Source: Reticulitermes speratus (taxonomy: Eukaryota; Arthropoda; Insecta; Blattodea; Rhinotermitidae). From it: a stretch of 64,000 nucleotides of DNA. The translations under genes were made by a program, and so were the position numbers. The stretch is taken from positions 6,654,215-6,718,214 of the forward strand of contig JAJKFL010000006.1 in NCBI GenBank assembly GCA_021186555.1, read 5' to 3'. Numbering within the stretch: position 1 is the first letter of the stretch; every line of letters begins with the position of its first letter. The notes beneath the pieces were generated by a model, which was not told the origin of the DNA, did not search any database, and saw only the letters and a list, made by a program, of their open reading frames with translations. Shown here piece after piece: positions 45,301 through 55,564 of this stretch.

Positions 45301-46570
45301 CTGGCGCCTCTACGACGTTGACTCTCACGTGATCTATAAGTCATGTTTTTTTTTTAAATTTTTTCACTAGGTTGTATTTATTTTATCTTCTTAAGGACAA
45401 AAATTCTGATTTTTCACTGGCCAAGGTTTCCATGACCCCCCTATTTATGATTTGCTAAGTCCTATTTATTTTTTACCAATTTACAATTGAATTTTTGAAT
45501 TGTCATTGGTCTTGTGTCATGTTAGTGCAATTGTGAGTGATTTATGGGACAAGAGAAGTACAGGCTGAAGGCAGCTGCCATGCGGGCTGTTCTAATCACC
45601 CTTCATGACCCCAGTCTCTGTATGTAATTACGTACAGTACTTTTCCCCCTCTGTCAGTTTGAACCATGATACCTACTCGTATTGGGTTAAACCCTTGTTT
45701 CTCAATCTATTACACGTGCCGCCATGCTAAAATATAGTTCAGTATCTCGCAGTGCACATAATCAAATACAATTCAGCGTCGATAGTTCAAGGTTAACGGG
45801 ACTGACGTCGTCTCGAATTACCGAAAAGCTCGGACTATACGGATTACGACAATTTAGAACATATCATTTACCTTTCTAGTATGATATTCACACTGTACTG
45901 ATACGTACTGTGTATGTAACAATGAATTAGAATATCAATGTATGCAGGAGTACGACAGTAGGATAATAATAGAATATACGCTATTAAAATAGACTGTAAA
46001 CAAATCCAAATCTTTCCTCTCATTTAAGACGCACAAACGTCTGTAAGACTAGTATGCCGTTGGAATTGTGATCGCTTCCTCGTTGCAAAATCACTCAATC
46101 TTTACAGGAACAGAACACCAGTCGGAGTGTTGCCTGTGTTTGCTGTTCTGTGTACTGTAGGCACGCATTTCAGCTGAATTCTGTACTCGGCATAGAAACG
46201 AACTTGGCCACAGCGCGTCGGCTCGGACGAAACGGAACCTCGACCAGTCAGGACTCGGAGAATCGAGACTGCACTGTAGGTAGTTAGTGTGAGAGTTATA
46301 TCGCTCTAGAAACAGCGGTTTGTCGTAACGCACACAATTCGTCAAACTGAGTTTCCGACTTTACTAGACAGTTGGGTTACAAACACACGCTACTGTCAAA
46401 ATGTTGTGTGTACAAATGAATTGCTTCTTATATTTGGGTAAAAACGTAACAAGCGTAAGTTGGTCTGTTAATGATCTGCCAAGTTTTTTCTGTCTCCTGT
46501 AGAACTGTGTATCGGTGGGTTACGGCAAATTGCTGGTTCATGAGCGGTATGCTTACGGGAAACATTAGAA
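45301..46570. other. No recognised feature
   Basis: Mixed; frames on the minus strand at 46091-46345 have no family resemblance. Confidence 0.45.
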
Positions 46571-46574
46571 TTGC

Positions 46575-46772
46575 ATGTAAGATATTAGCCGAGAAACCTG
46601 AAGGCAACAGGTAGCTTGGGAGAGATAGTTGTAGATGTTAGGATGAAAATGTAATGGATCGGTGCGAGTTGGTGGATTGGGTTCAACTGACGCAGAACAG
46701 GATCGAGAAACAGGCTGTTATGAACTCAGCGATGAATCTGCAAGTTTCATGAGAAACGGGGAGTTCCTTTGA
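46575..46772 (+). pseudogene. LINE family 2 remnant
   Basis: Decayed reading of the C-terminus: KPEGNR...LVDWVQLTQN...AVMNSAMNLQVS, ending near 46750. Broken by stops and a frameshift. Confidence 0.65.
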
Positions 46773-46845
46773 CCACGTGAGCTCCTCGACAAGAATGGCT
46801 GTCTTTCATGTAGAGGGTTACAATTATGTATCTGTAGTAGTCCTG

Positions 46846-47131
46846 GCGGCCGGTGTAGCTCAGTCGGTATAGCGACTGAGCTACAAGCTGGACGGTTCGG
46901 GGATTGAACCGTGGTGGAGGTGAGATTTTACGCACCCGTCCAGACCGGCCTCAAGGCCCACCCAGCCTCTTGCACGGTGGGTACCGGGGGTCCTTCTGGG
47001 GGTAAAGCGGCCGGGGCGTGGCGTTGACCACCCACCCCCATCTGGCGTTGAGGATAAAGAAAGGGTAGAGGTATACCTCTACTCTCCGTCTGTGCGTTCA
47101 TGGCCTGTTCTAGTGTGAACATTACCATTTA
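46846..47131 (+). mobile_element. SINE family D, full length, with 16-bp TSD
   Basis: ATCTGTAGTAGTCCTG (46830-46845) and ATCTGTAGTGGTCCTG (47132-47147) differ at one base. Head GCCGGTGTAGCTCAGTCGGT is very tRNA-like, with B-box region GGGGATTGAACCGTGG. Best reference copy of family D here. Confidence 0.92.
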
Positions 47132-47184
47132 ATCTGTAGTGGTCCTGTGCATTCATCAACCGAGGTAATCTGATTTTTAGGCGC

Positions 47185-47345
47185 GGTCACATACGAAAAG
47201 CGCTTGTTACCTTCGTCAGGTCTGTCCATCCATGTCTGCGTGTATCAGCTCGTCTCCCATTGGACGGATTTTCATGAAATTTGATATTAGAGACTTTTAT
47301 GATAATTGTCGAGACAATCCAAAATTGTTTTGCAGTTTGATAAAA
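47185..47345 (-). repeat. Dispersed repeat, possible retroelement tail
   Basis: Reverse strand: ATCAAATTTCATGAAAATCC, GTCCAATGGGAGACGAGCTG, GACAGACCTGACGAAGGTAA. Relatives at 21960 and 61340. Confidence 0.5.
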
Positions 47346-47587
47346 ATATCGGGAACTTTACATGAATACTTAAGCGCGGTTTATTGTTGTTGACGATATG
47401 AAATCGCTATCAAAACGCTGCCTTCCTGTGAAATGGTATCAGGTTGTTAGGTTAGCTTAGGAGGTATAAACATTATGCGAACGCGCCACAATGTTAAGTT
47501 ATACTACATTGCCTTTCTTGTTTACTAATTATATTCTGTGGTTAGACAGATTAGCAGTATTTCAGGGGCGAACAATATATCGACTAC

Positions 47588-48468
47588 CTTAACCCTTTAA
47601 AGCCCAGTGGTTACTATATGTACCACCATGTTTAACATTCACAAATTCTACGTTCTGCCCACACAGTGTGTTTATGTGTTTTGTGTGGATCTCAGAACAA
47701 ACAGCGATTATTTCACTCTACAACATTAACTGACTGGTTTGTATAACTGAGACGGAATGTGTTTACTGCGCGGTACGGACTGTATTTATGTGTTTTGTGT
47801 GGATCTCAGAACAAACAGCGATTATTTCACTGTACAGCATTAACTGACTGGTTTGTATAACTGAGACGGAATGTGTTTACTGCGTGGTACGGACTGAATT
47901 TATGTGTTTTGTGTGGATCTCAGAACAAACAGCGATTATTTCACTGTACAGCATTAACTGACTGGTTTGTATAAACTGAGACGGAATGTGTTTACTGCGT
48001 GGTACGGACTGAATTTATGTGTTTTGTGTGGATCTCAGAACAAACAGCGATTATTTCACTGTACAGCATTAACTGACTGGTTTGTATAACTGAGACGGAA
48101 TGTGTTTACTGCGTGGTACGGACTGAATTTATGTGTTTTGTGTGGATCTCAGAACAAACAGCGATTATTTCACTGTACAACATTAACGACTGGTTTGTAT
48201 AACTGAGACGGGGTGTGTTTACTGCGCGGTACGGACTGTATTTATGTGTTTTGTGTGGATCTCAGAACAAACAGCGATTATTTCACTGTACAGCATTAAC
48301 TGACTGGTTTGTATAACTGAGACGGAGTGTGTTTACTGCGCGGTACGGACTGTATTTATGTGTTTTGTGTGGATCTCAGAACAAACAGCGATTATTTCAC
48401 TGTACAGCATTAACGGACTGGTTTGTATAACTGAGACGGAGTGTATTTACTGCGCGGTACGGCCGGAG
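47588..48468. repeat. 114-bp tandem repeat, about 7 copies, with unique leader
   Basis: Landmark TTTATGTGTTTTGTGTGGAT at 47671 and every 113-115 bp to 48355. The leader TTAACCCTTTAAAGCCCAGT (47587) looks like a TTAA target plus a piggyBac-like terminus, but no matching right end is visible. A lone diverged copy with the same leader is at 53708 and 54225-54400. Confidence 0.9.
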
Positions 48469-48806
48469 TCTTTATGTAAAGCAAACACGTTTCGTCTGGA
48501 GATTTTTGATTTTCTCAGTTTCTGCTAGCAAAGTTGTACTAGTCGCGCAGTGCGTTCAGGTAAACTGCAGCACTTGTCTGTCTAAATCGTTGCCAGCTTA
48601 CAGTTCGTGTGAGTGTTCAGCGCCACAGATGTTTGTCTGTGGCTGTATTTTGTGTGTGAGATGATTTCTGGCGATGCCTGTGTTTTCCGTCGTTAGGTGG
48701 ACTTCACTGGTATTCCGGTATTCTGTGAGGTGGAAACGAATTTTTAAGTGTTAGTGAGGTGAATTTTAGGCTTACAACGGTTACTATGCCGTGTGTGATG
48801 ATATTA

Positions 48807-48976
48807 CAATGAAACCTGTCTTAGACGGAACTTAGATAGAACACAAATCCTGTCTTTAGCGGAAAACTTTCACTGTCCCGAGAGTCTGTAACATCATAGA
48901 CCTGTATAAAACGGCACCCGCTTGCAACGTAAAATAATCCGGGCCCTTGCGGTTCCGTTAAGGGCAGGTTTCACTG
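48807..48976. mobile_element. TIR element (MITE), 170 bp, TA-flanked
   Basis: CAATGAAACCTGTCTTAGAC and, reversed, CAGTGAAACCTGCCCTTAAC, with TA on both sides. pogo-like in style but different from the 185-bp family. Confidence 0.75.
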
Positions 48977-48978
48977 TA

Positions 48979-49380
48979 TTCTGGTCTAACGCCGTCTCTG
49001 TCTCGTATCTGCCATCTTCTGAATCCGCTGCCAGATTGTGACGAAACGTGGTATGATGTGATTGTATTAATTATGGCGTAATCGGCCACGTGGGAAGGGC
49101 ACGTGTAGCTGTCGTGGATTGGACTGCGCGGCCTGTCGAAATTACAGGGCGTGGAACGGTGAAGTACGAGTAGTGTGATTGTGCGTAGGGACGGCTTGTG
49201 CGTACAGACGCACGTCGTCACGCTGACGAGCATGGACGTGTAGGCCTGTACATTCTTCCAGAGAGATTCGAACCTTGGATGCCATTATTTGAGAAGCGTA
49301 AGGTCACAGGCGCTTGGGGTGTGGTCGGCTGAACTTAACTGAAAATGCGATTCATCTGTGGGCCCTGTAAACGCATAGGG
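48979..49380. other. Mostly unannotated; tRNA-like remnant at 49258-49312
   Basis: AGATTCGAACCTTGG is a reverse B-box-like segment. Otherwise nothing recognised. Confidence 0.35.
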
Positions 49381-49511
49381 CAGCGGTACCCAAACTTTTA
49401 TGTGTGACCCTAAAGTAGCTAACGGTATGTGACCAGCGACCGTACTGTGGTAACGGTAATAGTCAGTGATATTAACTGTAAATTTATTATTATTTATTTA
49501 CTGCAATTGGG

Positions 49512-50197
49512 TTTTCACCCGGTGGCAGTAGTCCTTACACTAGTACACACAATACAAATGTTTTCACCCGGTGGCAGTAGTCCTTACACTAGTACACACA
49601 ATACAAATGTTTTCACCCGGTGGCAGTAGTCCTTACACTAGTACACACAATACAAATGTTTTCACCCGGTGGCAGTAGTCCTTACACTAGTACACACAAT
49701 ACAAATGTTTTCACCCGGTGGCAGTAGTCCTTACACTAGTACACACAATACAAATGTTTTCACCCGGTGGCAGTAGTCCTTACACTAGTACACACAATAC
49801 AAATGTTTTCACCCGGTGGCAGTAGTCCTTACACTAGTACACACAATACAAATGTTTTCACCCGGTGGCAGTAGTCCTTACACTAGTACACACAATACAA
49901 ATGTTTTCACCCAGTGGCAGTAGTCCTTACACTAGTACACACAATACAAATGTTTTCACCCGGTGGCAGTAGTCCTTACACTAGTACACACAATACAAAT
50001 GTTTTCACCCGGTGGCAGTAGTCCTTACACTAGTACACACAATACAAATGTTTTCACCCGGTGGCAGTAGTCCTTACACTAGTACACACAATACAAATGT
50101 TTTCACCCGGTGGCAGTAGTCCTTACACTAGTACACACAATACAAATGTTTTCACCCGGTGGCAGTAGTCCTTACACTAGTGCACACAATACAAATG
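49512..50197. repeat. 49-bp minisatellite, exactly 14 copies
   Basis: Unit TTTTCACCCGGTGGCAGTAG, then TCCTTACACTAGTACACAC and AATACAAATG. 686 bp is 14 x 49. Only isolated substitutions (CCCAGTGG in unit 9, GTGCACAC in the last). Confidence 0.97.
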
Positions 50198-50300
50198 GAC
50201 ATATAAATATACATAAAAATAACAATACAAAACAAACTATACACAATTACAAAACAAAATACATACAGTAATTACAAGTACACACAATAGAACACCGTAC

Positions 50301-50468
50301 ACACATTACAAAAACATCCACACCTTACAAAAGCATCCACTCCTTACAAAAACATCCACACCTTACAAAAGCATCCACTCCTTACAAAAGCATCCACTCC
50401 TTACAAAAGCATTCACTCCTTACAAAAACATCCACACCTTACAAAAACATCCACTCCTTACAAAAGCA
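50301..50468. repeat. 19-bp minisatellite
   Basis: CATCCACTCCTTACAAAAG with CACACC and AAAAA variants, about 8 units. Confidence 0.9.
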
Positions 50469-50671
50469 TGAACTGATACTGATGCCTTTTGTTGAACACT
50501 ACATAACATTGCCTCTTATTTTAAAAAATATTAAATTGTTAATGTTACTTGTTAAATCAAATATTTTTTGGGACAATATTAACAGAACATGCAAGACAAA
50601 TCTTTATTTAAATAATTCATACATGTGCCGGTTAGACAACTACGTTGTACTGTACAATAACAAAGTGTTTA

Positions 50672-50715
50672 TTATCTTTAGTCTTAATTCACCGTGCATT
50701 TTTATTATTCTAGAC
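50672..50715 (-). mobile_element. PLE 5' fragment
   Basis: ATCTTTAGTCTTAATTCACC, GTGCAT and TTATTATTCTAGAC are the reverse complement of 51836-51876, the region around the start codon of the PLE frame. Confidence 0.65.
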
Positions 50716-51062
50716 CAGCGGTCGCCAACCAGTGGCCCGCGAGAAAATTTTGGTGGTCCGTGGAGAAATTTGGACATTATTTGCAATTTTTATGTTTATT
50801 ATACTGTTTCATTATATTCTGATGCAGTGACGTCATTGGAGCCAAGAATCCATAAACTTATTTCAAACAAGCAGCAACAAATATCACACTAATAATTTTG
50901 TTATAATTAAACAAATGCATTTCATATTAATAAAATGTAAATTTTATGATCATTATTTTATAGATGTTTGTACCTTCTTAAAAAAAATTCATGTTAGTGG
51001 TCCGCGGGATTCAAAATTGTGAGTTTAGTGGTCCGTGAGGTCGGAATGGTTGGCGACCGCTG
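50716..51062. mobile_element. hAT-type MITE, nested
   Basis: CAGCGGTCGCCAACCAGTGG and its mirror TGGTTGGCGACCGCTG. Flanks TTCTAGAC and CTCTAGAG agree at 6 of 8. 347 bp, AT-rich interior. It sits in a PLE fragment that itself sits in the larger hAT. Confidence 0.8.
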
Positions 51063-51205
51063 CTCTAGAGTAAGGCAAGTACCTTCTGTTTGAGAATGCT
51101 TGCGTTTATTCTGGAGTTTTACACGTTGACTCTTTGATTGCCAAAGGCGAGGTATCTCTTAACTAGAGAGTAGCAACAGCAATGCACAACTAATATCTCA
51201 CTACA

Positions 51206-51616
51206 GTCGACCTCGGTGGACTAGTGGTTAGCGTGCTCGCCACTGGACCCAAGGTTCGCGGGTTCGATCCCGACCGAGGTCGATGGATTTTTAAGGGTGA
51301 TAAAAATCCGGAGCACCACTTCCTTCAGACGGGAAGTAAAGCCGTCTGTCCCATGTAGATTTACGGCATGTAAAAGAATCTTACAGGCATGAATAGAAAT
51401 GTTTCGTAAGCTAAATTCAAAACCTCCATTTCTCACCCAAGTCTCCTGACTGCCTGCCAGATGGCTCTGGCGGACACATCAGGATCGATAGAACAGTTGG
51501 CCAGTCACCAACTGCCACGAATACGCACGACTTAGTAACCCCGAAAAGAGGAGGCAAGGGGAGGCCCGAGCCCATATAGGGCTGTTGAGCCATGGTTATT
51601 ATATTATTATTATTAT
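51206..51616 (+). mobile_element. tRNA-derived SINE, family B
   Basis: Head CTCGGTGGACTAGTGGTTAG, B box GGGTTCGATCCCGACCGAGG, long body, and a tail GCCCATATAGGGCTGTTGAG that is shared with family A. Ends in a TTATTATTA run. About 410 bp, the longest SINE here. Confidence 0.85.
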
Positions 51617-51773
51617 TAGGGGGTCACTGAATTGTACTTATCAAATGCCGTCCATGTGTTCCTCTATCAGCACACGCAATGCAGTTCACCACTTTCACTC
51701 CTGACAGTTATGGTATCACTTTCTAACACCATATGTGGTGAACTGTCATAGTTATCATAGTTATCATAGTTGG

Positions 51774-52372
51774 GTTTGACTATGATATGGGGCTGATTGC
51801 GCCTTGTTAGTGATTTGTGTATTTTGTTGGTGAATGTCTAGAATAATAACAATGCACGGTGAATTAAGACTAAAGATTGTGAATGCCAAACAGGCAGAAT
51901 TAGTGCATCGATACAAGAGCATCAAGACCAAATTACTAAAATCAAATGCGGCACTCTGGTTCAACAAAGTCTGCAGGTCTGAACAACTCACAACTTCCTA
52001 TATTGACATTAAAATCAGTGGAAACAACGAAAGGAGTCATAAAACCAAAAACGCTGCAACCAAACACAGAATCAATACCGAACTCAAATTCCTGTACAAG
52101 AAGAAATCAACTTTAAACCAGCTGTTATACAACACCCACCTTGACTGCGCTAATTACTGGAAGGAGATGTGGTTCTTGATAGAAAGGTCAGAGCATCAAA
52201 AATTTCAAATCATGAATGACATACTGTACAATAAACTTAACAAAAAACTGGATCACCTACGGCACAAGAAAAAAAACACAACTTGAAAAACAACAAAGGG
52301 GTTTGACTATGATAAGGGGCTGATTGCACCTTGTTAGTGATTTGTGCATTTTGTTGGTGAATGTCTAGAATA
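51774..52372 (+). mobile_element. Penelope-like mini-element: direct repeats around an N-terminal frame
   Basis: A 72-73-bp direct repeat (51774-51846 and 52301-52372, from GTTTGACTATGATA to ATGTCTAGAATA) encloses one reading frame and little else. The repeat contains GTNTTTTGTTGGTGAATG, the GTGCATTTNGTTGGT motif found at the edge of every PLE-like repeat in this window. LTR-like direct repeats fit Penelope. Confidence 0.75.
51834..52286 (+). CDS. N-terminal segment of a Penelope-like element protein
   Basis: 150 codons, lysine-rich, no signal peptide or membrane segment. From what I know of insect PLE polyproteins, the blocks KTKLLKSNAALWFNKVC (about 25-41), LKFLYKKKSTLNQLLYNTHL (about 83-102) and the following W-containing helix are the conserved region upstream of the reverse transcriptase. 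The RT and GIY-YIG endonuclease domains are absent: the frame stops just before the second direct repeat. The ATG lies in the last bases of the first direct repeat, which supports this start. The frame is free of stops, though truncated to perhaps a fifth of the usual length. Whether it is expressed cannot be judged. Role of this domain is not well known. Confidence 0.75.
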   Translation: MSRIITMHGELRLKIVNAKQAELVHRYKSIKTKLLKSNAALWFNKVCRSEQLTTSYIDIKISGNNERSHKTKNAATKHRINTELKFLYKKKSTLNQLLYNTHLDCANYWKEMWFLIERSEHQKFQIMNDILYNKLNKKLDHLRHKKKNTT

Positions 52373-52499
52373 GAAAGTGTTCGTTAGTTATTTAAAGTGT
52401 AATTGCTACAGTATGTTTAAAATTAATAAACACAGTCAAATAATAAAACCAATGAATGCATTATATTGACCACTTTTATTATGCCCTATTTTCCCCTCA

Positions 52500-52542
52500 C
52501 CCTACACGTGTTTCGGAACTTTAAAGTTCCATCTTCAGGGGT
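52500..52542 (-). ncRNA. Hammerhead-ribozyme-like motif
   Basis: Minus strand: CCCC, CTGAAGA, T, GGAACTTTAAAGTTCC (a perfect palindromic stem II), GAAA, CACGTGT, A, GGGTG. Helix I about 3 bp. Opposite in strand to the PLE frame at 51834. Confidence 0.6.
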
Positions 52543-53028
52543 TGTCGTGTGTTACCAATTATTCACATATTAAAACAAATACACAATATGTACAATAGTC
52601 TGTTAAAGTATTAAAACCATAGGTAAATGAAGTTCAAAACTCTTTTAAAAATTGTACGATATGTACTGTAGTCTATTAGAATCTTAAAATCTCGCGTAAA
52701 TGCATATTTAAAACCTGTTTTAAAAATGTATTTAAAAAATTTGTGGACTGTTCGTAATATTCACTTTTTTTACGTAACTACTGGCGTAGTTTTATACAAC
52801 TCCGTATTCCATTTCTTGTGTTTTGTGATGCTTCTGTGCTGTGTTTTCAAGGCTGTGTAATAAACACAATTCAGTAATCACACGTTCTCGATCATTCTGT
52901 TTGAATTTAGATATAAATTTTGATTTTTTTTTCGTAATTATCGTTTTCTCCATAAAACCCTCTCGCAACCCTACGTCAGACCCCCCGCGACCCTGTTATG
53001 GGTCGCGACCTGAGGTTGGGAACCAGTG

Positions 53029-53713
53029 CCCTTAAACGTAAAGGGCATCCAGTGATGCGGTGGGCGTAGATGTTTTGGTTTATTTATCCATTTATTCAGG
53101 TTTTGTTTATATTCGTTCGTTTCTTTAATAATTTGTATTATTTGCTTTTCTACCTATTTTGTTTCCACGCGTTTGTTTTAATTTTGTGTCACGTTCTGTC
53201 TTTCGTTCTGTGTTTTTTCTGCCCCCTGCCCTTTGTTGCTTCATTCTCGCAGTGTAATTAAGCCTGTCGCTCGCCAGTGGACCGCAGAAACTTTGGGCCG
53301 CTGTGGCTACAACCACGCACTGTGCAGAGACGAAAAGGAGTGGTGCGGGGGCGGGTCGGAACTCGTATTAGCTTGGAAAGTCGAAGTCATATTATGTTAG
53401 CTGGTTTGAACCAGTGTCACCAGCCCGCTACACACTGGCGCGTTTGTGCCGCATTCAGAAACGTACTTTGCACGCTATGAAGTCATTTGCGGAGTGGTGG
53501 CTGTAGATCCGGCCGCTTTAGTCATTGAATAGAATCAGGACATAAGCGATCGTTGTAGGATGTGATAGATGTTCAGACAGCAGTCGTACTGCATGTCAAT
53601 ACACGAGGCCTGGACCCTGTACACCTACGTTATCTGTACAGTCTGCCACGTGCACTGCTGATGTGACCCACGTGGAACCACCATATCTTGTAGTTCCTCT
53701 GCCAATAGTAACC
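53029..53713. other. No recognised feature
   Basis: T-rich part at 53080-53240 with low-complexity frames. Confidence 0.45.
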
Positions 53714-53721
53714 CTTTAGAG

Positions 53722-54224
53722 CATAGGTGGCCAAACAGTCGGTCGCGGCCGCTTTTTGGTCTTTATCAAAATTTATTTGCCGCCTCAGTACGATCAATAG
53801 GTTTTCGTTTGACAGCATTTTTTGGATCAACCTACCTCTGCGAAGAAGCCTTCCCCAGATGAAGATAATTAAATCTCGATACCAAAACCGTCTGACCGAT
53901 GAACATTTAAGTACTGCCTTCACTTGTGCCTGAGTAATTATGAACCGTCTTTCAGCAAGATATCGCAAGATATGCAGTGTCATGGATCAACATCGCAATA
54001 GGAAGGTTAAAGAAAAACATCTTGTAATTATGGTAAATTGTTTTTGTTTGAAAAGATCAATTTTTAATAAATTAAAACAATTGTACATTTATATATTTGA
54101 TGTAATTATGCTGTTTTATATTTCTTTGCCTAGTTGACTTAATATTAATACATTATGTACTGTGGTACATCTCGAAAGGTTTTGTATCTTTAGAGTACTG
54201 AATCCAAAAGTCTGGCCACCTGTG
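53722..54224. mobile_element. hAT-type MITE, 503 bp, with 8-bp TSD
   Basis: CATAGGTGGCCAAACAGTC and, reversed, CACAGGTGGCCAGACTTTTG. Flanks CTTTAGAG (53714-53721) and CTTTAAAG (54225-54232). The site is the leader of the 114-bp repeat family; the uninterrupted version is at 47588. Confidence 0.85.
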
Positions 54225-54400
54225 CTTTAAAGACCAGTGGTTACTATATGTACCACCGGGTTTAGCATTCAAAAAAATTTACCTTTGCTACACATAGTGT
54301 GTTTTTGTGTTTTGTATGGATCAAAGAACAATACAGCATTAACTGACTCGTTTTTGTAACCGAGACGCAGTGTGTTTACTGCGCGGTACGAACTGAATAT
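54225..54400 (+). repeat. Diverged copy of the 114-bp repeat with leader
   Basis: CCAGTGGTTACTATATGTAC, then GTGTGTTTTTGTGTTTTGTA and CATTAACTGACTCGTTTTTG parallel 47597 onward. Single unit, not an array. Confidence 0.8.
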
Positions 54401-54499
54401 TTAAATATAATTCTGGTTAATGTTAATATTTAAATGGCCCAGTGCACAAGTGCTGTGAGTGCGTGTGCAAGAGGCAGATGTTGCCTTTTGGAATAATAA

Positions 54500-54600
54500 A
54501 GAAATAGGGGGTAAAGCATGACTCAGGATTGCGAGCAGTGATGGCTCGAACGTTCGGGTTCCATCCAAGACGTGTAGTAACTTGACTAACCTAGTCACTG
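54500..54600 (+). pseudogene. LINE family 2 3' remnant
   Basis: GCTCGAACGTTCGGGTTCCA echoes the LRVP stop region, followed by GTAACTTGACTAACC. Very short. Confidence 0.4.
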
Positions 54601-54929
54601 TCACTTTCAGAAGACTGTATATGTGTAGCGTACCTTCAGCAGGAGCTAATGTAACTGTGCACACGGGTAGGGTGTGCAATGCCTGCAGGTGCTAATATTT
54701 GTTATGAAGAACAGGTGTTAGTTGGGCGCATGCGTCATAGTTGCTGGTTTACTGTTCGGTCTTTGTTTTACTTTCATCACACGAATGACGTGATGGAACG
54801 CCACGGTGGCAGTACCGATCTGCTCTGATGGATGACGGTTTCCCGATAACCCGCAGTAAATTGCATTTGTTCACTGAGCAGAATCATTTGGATCGCATTT
54901 CGTCTAGGAGCTATCTTAAAATTCTAGGT

Positions 54930-55000
54930 TTATATAAAGGCAAGTTCCGTACTGAGGACCCACAAATATTAGGCGCCATAGTACAAAGTTTATTCTCCCG
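54930..55000 (+). repeat. Dispersed repeat of unknown class
   Basis: GGCAAGTTCCGTACTGAGGA and CCCACAAATATTAGGCGCC; third copy of the family at 19795 and 26460. Confidence 0.5.
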
Positions 55001-55549
55001 GATGACCTGGTTCCCGGGATGAATGCGCACTTTCGTGAAAATATTTGACTGTATCGGGACAGGGTATGATCGCGAGGTTTTGCGAGCACGGCGATGAACA
55101 TCGGGATTGATTTCAAAATTTATTTTCCTTATGATTTACCGTCATATGACCAAGAAAGGCATGTGTTCGGCAAGTTATCGTTCCTTGTGGGAAAGCGATT
55201 TTCGCACGAACGAATGTAAATTAAAACTGTCACGCGTCGGTAGTTTTGTCTGGATTTATCGATTGGCATCGATATGACACCTGCTACCCAAATTACGTGA
55301 TGTGGGTCAGCATGGAAATAGGACACGTAGGGAAGCTGAGCAGGGGAAATCGATGACGAGAGGGGGGACATACATGGCGAGCGGCATTGGTTGCAGCTCC
55401 TTTTGGTCACTATGGCAACTCCGCTGCGCCGTGGGTGTTGAGTAACATTATTATTATTTATCATTATCATTACGATTAGTATTTATAGATTGAAATTCAT
55501 GCCTTACAATAGCTTCGGACTATTATTTAATTGAAAAAACGCATTTCTG
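55001..55549. other. No recognised feature
   Basis: A short ATT-rich run at 55448-55490. Confidence 0.45.
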
Positions 55550-55564
55550 TTACCGCCATTTATT

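Larger units (their letters stand above)
49381..53028. mobile_element. hAT element, second copy, enlarged by arrays and nested insertions
   Basis: Same ends as 23596-25220: CAGCGGTACCCAAAC at the left, GGTTGGGAACCAGTG at the right, with about 110 bp of matching left sequence, matching interior at 50469-50640 and matching right end from about 52945. Between these lie a 49-bp array, a 19-bp array, a nested hAT MITE, a family B SINE and PLE fragments. No 8-bp duplication is visible at the borders. Confidence 0.75.

Noticed and set aside
46856-46930. Possible functional tRNA gene (GTGTAGCTCAGTCGGTATAG)
   Set aside because: Very tRNA-like A box and a B-box-like segment, but it is the head of a SINE with a target-site duplication, and no 7-bp acceptor stem is formed.
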